NCBI RefSeq assembly: GCF_028802875.1
Contig: NZ_JARAMP010000022.1
Location: forward strand, 1 to 64,000
Length of the DNA: 64,000 bases
Direction of reading: 5' to 3'
From: Seohaeicola sp024304985
Lineage (GTDB): Bacteria > Pseudomonadota > Alphaproteobacteria > Rhodobacterales > Rhodobacteraceae
Position 1 is the stretch's first letter, and every line of letters starts with the position of its first letter. Below are positions 60,937 to 64,000 of this stretch, one piece after another. The position numbers and the translations under genes were made by a program. The notes under the pieces were generated by a model. It was not told where the DNA came from and ran no database searches. It saw nothing but the letters and a program-made list of their open reading frames with translations.

Positions 60937-61703
60937 TGCGCTATTCCGCGAACCTTGGTTTCTTGTTCACCGACTTGTCCTTGCCGCAGGCTATCCATGC
61001 CGCCAAGGACGCAGGCTTTGATGCCGTGGAATGTCATTTTCCCTATGACATATCCGCCGACGACGTGGCTACCGCACTGCGCGAAACCAGCCTGACCATG
61101 CTGGGCCTGAACACTTGGCCCGGTGACAAGGCAGCAGGGGATTTCGGTCTGGCCGCCCTGCCGGGGCGCGAAGAAGAGGCCCGCGCCGCTATCGCGCAAG
61201 CCATTGATTACGCTGTCGCAACCGACACGAAAGCTGTGCATGTCATGGCAGGCCGCACGGATGGCGGCGACGCGGCCGAGACCACCTTCCGCGCTAATCT
61301 GGCCCATGCCTGCGATCTGGCTGCACCCCACGGGATCACCATCCTGATCGAACCGATCAACACCCGTGATGTTCAGGGCTATCACCTGTCCCGGACGGAT
61401 CATGCCCTGCGCATCATCACAGCGCTGGACAAGCCGAACCTGAAGCTCATGTTCGATTGTTATCACATGCAGATCATGCAAGGCGATCTGGCCATGCATC
61501 TGCGCCATCTGATGCCCGTCATCGGTCATATCCAGATCGCTTCCGTTCCTGACAGGAGCGAACCGGATCAGGGAGAGGTCGATTATCGCTGGCTGATGCA
61601 ACATCTGGCACAACTGGATTACGTGGGTTTTGTCGGTGCCGAATACCGCCCCCGCGCTGGAACCGCCGCCGGTCTCGGCTGGCTGAGACAGTTCCGCGAC
61701 TGA
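60936..61703 (+). CDS. otnI: 2-oxo-tetronate isomerase (hydroxypyruvate isomerase family)
   Basis: A 255-residue TIM-barrel isomerase. It starts MRYSANLGFLFTDL and has the metal-binding Glu in ILIEPINTRDVQGY, DCYHMQIMQGD and the last Glu in VGAEYRPR, typical of the Hyi/OtnI family. It converts 2-oxo-tetronate, made by DenD or LtnD, to 3-oxo-tetronate. The last gene of the operon; its start overlaps the otnC stop. Hydroxypyruvate isomerase activity is the alternative reading. Confidence 0.9.
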   Translation: MRYSANLGFLFTDLSLPQAIHAAKDAGFDAVECHFPYDISADDVATALRETSLTMLGLNTWPGDKAAGDFGLAALPGREEEARAAIAQAIDYAVATDTKAVHVMAGRTDGGDAAETTFRANLAHACDLAAPHGITILIEPINTRDVQGYHLSRTDHALRIITALDKPNLKLMFDCYHMQIMQGDLAMHLRHLMPVIGHIQIASVPDRSEPDQGEVDYRWLMQHLAQLDYVGFVGAEYRPRAGTAAGLGWLRQFRD

Positions 61704-61785
61704 TCGCACCTGTTCTCTTGCGCTTGACTCTGCCGATGCCGCGACGCAGCATAGCAGGTCTTTTCAACTGTCATGGACATGACAA

Positions 61786-62448
61786 ATGGCAAAAGAGACA
61801 AGGACCTTCGCCGTTATCGGTTTGGGGGCCTTTGGAAGCGCGGTCGCAACAGAGCTGGCCCGTTTCGACAATCACGTGATCGGAGTCGATCTGGACGAGC
61901 GTCGCGTCAGTCAATTGGCGGCAAATCTACCAGCGACAGCCATCCTTGATTCAAGCGATGAAAATGCGCTGCGTGAGGCGGGGATCGACCGGTATGACGT
62001 CGCTCTGATCGCCATTGGCCGCGATATCGAAGCCAGCATCCTGACCACCATGAACCTCAAGATGCTGGGGATCGAGACGATCTGGGTGAAGGCTTCAAAC
62101 AAGACGCATCACCGCATCTTGTCCAAATTAGGCGCAGACCGCGTGATTCTGCCCGAGCAGGAAATGGGCCGCCATATCGCGCAAATGCTCAACAATCCGG
62201 TGGTTCAAGACTATGTCAGCTTGGGAAACGGCTTCAGTGTCGTGAACATTGTTGTGCCAGACCGGCTGGACGAAAAGCCCCTGCGTGCCCTCAAGCTGGG
62301 AGAAGCCTTCGATCTCAAACTGTTGGGGCTGATGCGCGGGACCGAGTACATGCCCTGCGACAACGCCGATCTGGTGTTGCGCCGGGATGACAAACTTCTT
62401 CTTCTGGGCAAGCGCCCCGAATTGCGTCGCTTTGGCGATACACTGTAG
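61786..62448 (+). CDS. potassium uptake regulatory subunit (TrkA/KtrA type)
   Basis: A 220-residue cytoplasmic RCK protein. The N-terminal Rossmann part has VIGLGAFGSAVATELARF (residues 8-25) that binds NAD or ATP/ADP, and the C-terminal RCK_C part (about 140-218) starts at LGNGFSVVNIVVP. The single RCK unit of about 220 residues fits KtrA/CglK more than the double-unit TrkA. It gates the membrane subunit encoded 17 bp downstream. The 82-bp gap before it (61704-61785) has no clear promoter. Confidence 0.9.
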   Translation: MAKETRTFAVIGLGAFGSAVATELARFDNHVIGVDLDERRVSQLAANLPATAILDSSDENALREAGIDRYDVALIAIGRDIEASILTTMNLKMLGIETIWVKASNKTHHRILSKLGADRVILPEQEMGRHIAQMLNNPVVQDYVSLGNGFSVVNIVVPDRLDEKPLRALKLGEAFDLKLLGLMRGTEYMPCDNADLVLRRDDKLLLLGKRPELRRFGDTL

Positions 62449-62465
62449 CGGACAGGTCCGAAGCC

Positions 62466-63821
62466 ATGACGGTGTTCCCCTTGGCGTTGCGACGACGCTT
62501 CTGGCGGCGGATGGCCATCACGCCTCCACCCGCCATCCTTGCGGCGCTTTATGCGGCCCTGATCGTGATCGGGGCCTGCGTCTTCAAGCTGCCTATCTCG
62601 TCCACCGTGCCGATCACATGGTTGGATGCTCTGTTCACGGCAACATCTGCAGTCACTGTCACTGGTCTGGCCGTGCTGGATACAGGGGCCGCGTTCACAT
62701 TGTTCGGCGAGATGGTGCTAGCTTTCCTGATCCAGGTTGGCGGATTGGGCCTGATGACCTTTGCCGTGCTGATCTTGGCCGCTCTTGGTCTGCCGGTCGG
62801 GATCACCGGCAGGCTTTATCTGCGCGACGACCTGAACCAATCATCGATGCAGCAATTGACCGATCTGGTCGGCACCATTCTCAAGGTGGTTCTGATCTGC
62901 GAACTGGCAGGTGCCGCACTGCTATGCGTGACCTTCGTGCCGGAGTTCGGCCTCTGGCGCGGGATATGGGAATCCGTATTCCATTCCATCTCGGCCTTCA
63001 ATAACGCGGGCTTTTCAACCTTCTCGAACGGGCTTGTGCCCTATGCGACCGACCCGGTCATCAATATCGTGATCCCCACACTCTTCATCGTGGGGGGGAT
63101 CGGCTATGTGGTCGTGTCCGACATCTTTCGCGCCAAAAGCTGGCGTGGCTGGTCGCTGCATAGCAAGGTCATGCTACTGGGCACGGCGGTTCTGATCCCT
63201 TGGTCGGTAGGCATGTTCGCCGTTCTGGAATGGACGAACCCGGCCACGCTGGGGCAATTCGACGACGGGCTTTCGAAACTGACCGTCAGCTGGTTTCAAG
63301 GTGTCACCACGCGCACGGCCGGATTCAATACCACGGATATCGGTGGTCTGCATGACAGTACCGCCATGATGTTCATCTCGCTTATGCTGATCGGGGGCGG
63401 GCCAACATCTACGGCGGGTGGCATCAAGGTCACCACTTTCGTGGTGATGATCCTGGCCACGGTTGCGTTCTTCCGACGCCAGACACAATTGACCGCCTTT
63501 GGTCGCAGCATCGGTCTGGAGCAGGTCCTCAAGGTCATGGCTCTGACCGCGATCAGCTTGATCGTGGTTTTCGTCGGGATCTTCTTGCTGACCCTGTCGC
63601 ATGATGGCGATTTTCTGGACATCAGCTTCGAGGTCGCCTCTGCCTTCGGGACCGTTGGCTTGTCACGAGGCTACACGGGCGAGCTGTCCGACGTGGGTCG
63701 CGCGGTGATCATCGCGATCATGTTCCTGGGAAGGGTCGGGCCGCTGACTTTGGGCTTTTTCCTTGCCACACGCGTCACACCACGCGTGCGCTATCCCGAA
63801 GGTCAGATTCATCTGGGCTGA
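62466..63821 (+). CDS. potassium transporter membrane subunit (TrkH/KtrB type)
   Basis: A 451-residue inner-membrane protein with four repeated membrane-pore-membrane units. The four selectivity-filter loops are visible: SAVTVTGLAV, SAFNNAGFSTF, TTRTAGFNT and SAFGTVGLSRG, each with the conserved glycine. The length matches KtrB. It imports potassium together with the upstream RCK subunit. Its stop lies two bases from the stop of the opposing gene. Confidence 0.92.
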   Translation: MTVFPLALRRRFWRRMAITPPPAILAALYAALIVIGACVFKLPISSTVPITWLDALFTATSAVTVTGLAVLDTGAAFTLFGEMVLAFLIQVGGLGLMTFAVLILAALGLPVGITGRLYLRDDLNQSSMQQLTDLVGTILKVVLICELAGAALLCVTFVPEFGLWRGIWESVFHSISAFNNAGFSTFSNGLVPYATDPVINIVIPTLFIVGGIGYVVVSDIFRAKSWRGWSLHSKVMLLGTAVLIPWSVGMFAVLEWTNPATLGQFDDGLSKLTVSWFQGVTTRTAGFNTTDIGGLHDSTAMMFISLMLIGGGPTSTAGGIKVTTFVVMILATVAFFRRQTQLTAFGRSIGLEQVLKVMALTAISLIVVFVGIFLLTLSHDGDFLDISFEVASAFGTVGLSRGYTGELSDVGRAVIIAIMFLGRVGPLTLGFFLATRVTPRVRYPEGQIHLG

Positions 63822-63823
63822 CG

Positions 63824-64000
63824 TCAGGCGGCAGGCATCCGTGCCGCCGCCTCGGCCATCATCTTGTCCGCCGCCGCGTGACGAACGGGACCATAGCCGC
63901 GGATGTCCTGCGCTGTTTTCAGAAGGGCAAGCGCCGTATCGGCGTGGGCCGGATCGAAACTGAGTTCGACATGCGTCATGACACCCTCGAACCAGTCCAA
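63824..64000 (-). CDS. C-terminal end of a large oxidoreductase, possibly indolepyruvate:ferredoxin oxidoreductase type (partial)
   Basis: The last 58 codons of a minus-strand gene enter from the right edge and stop at 63826-63824. The tail reads AQDIRGYGPVRHAAADKMMAEAAAR, similar to the 'IRGYGxVK' end of fused indolepyruvate oxidoreductases. Codon use and the absence of stops support a real gene. The functional name is tentative, since all catalytic parts lie outside. Confidence 0.5.
   Translation of the reverse strand: MDWFEGVMTHVELSFDPAHADTALALLKTAQDIRGYGPVRHAAADKMMAEAAARMPAA

Noticed and set aside
1..64000. CRISPR arrays, tRNA/rRNA genes, insertion sequences, prophage or attachment sites
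   Set aside because: No spaced direct repeats, cloverleaf-like segments, transposase or integrase genes, or terminal inverted repeats were seen by reading; short cryptic RNAs cannot be ruled out without a covariance-model search.

Overview
This window reads as a chromosome segment of a marine-type alphaproteobacterium of the Rhodobacteraceae (Roseobacter group) that makes bacteriochlorophyll a under air. The evidence is a 22 kb block of photosynthesis genes in the order conserved in Rhodobacter and Roseobacter relatives, the oxygen-dependent cyclase AcsF with its small partner BciE, high GC, tightly overlapping ATGA/TGATG gene junctions, and an abundance of TRAP and ABC uptake systems. No rRNA, tRNA, CRISPR array, phage or insertion sequence was seen.

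Layout. (1) 1-8709: end of a hydroxyisobutyrate-dehydrogenase-type gene, a D-2-hydroxyacid dehydrogenase, a TRAP transporter (dctPQM) running into an amidase and a small membrane protein, an opposing dihydropyrimidinase-type hydrolase, a GntR/FCD regulator and a VOC protein. Two GTGTATAC boxes flank the regulator. (2) 8794-19532: one long plus-strand operon for a dipeptide-type ABC importer (SBP, two permeases, two ATPases), a second SBP-like protein with no signal peptide, an ATZ/TRZ amidohydrolase, an Asp/Glu/hydantoin racemase, a DapA-like lyase and an atypical SDR. It is probably a uptake-and-degradation pathway for an amide or cyclic ureide; the substrate is unknown. (3) 19659-35065: minus-strand photosynthesis superoperon bchF-bchN-bchB-bchH-bchL-bchM-lhaA-puhA-puhB-puhC-bciE-acsF-puhE-hemA. 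(4) 35377-41629: plus-strand ppaA/aerR-ppsR-bchG-orf427-bchP-idi. The divergent control region between (3) and (4) holds a perfect PpsR site, a near-perfect second one and promoters facing both ways. The cluster stops at idi: no puf, crt, bchCXYZ, bchID or bchO genes follow, so the rest must lie elsewhere. (5) 41701-53112: minus-strand flotillin-like protein, CAD-type SDR, two aldehyde dehydrogenases and a branched-chain-amino-acid-type ABC importer whose LivF carries an unusual 157-residue tail, with a divergent AraC regulator; probably uptake and oxidation of an (aromatic) alcohol/aldehyde. (6) 53167-61703: LacI regulator divergent from a complete D-erythronate/L-threonate pathway: denD, TRAP transporter, ltnD, otnK (DUF1537 kinase), otnC and otnI, ending at dihydroxyacetone phosphate. 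(7) 61786-64000: TrkA/KtrA and TrkH/KtrB potassium uptake and the 3' end of an opposing gene.

A recurrent regulatory theme is a strong hairpin placed directly after the substrate-binding-protein gene, ahead of the membrane genes, in all four importer operons. The main points to examine are the control region between bchF and ppaA (with a promoter that would make only the short PpaA form), the PpsR-like pair covering the bchG start, the leaderless SBP, the LivF tail, and the interleaved operator palindromes in front of denD.
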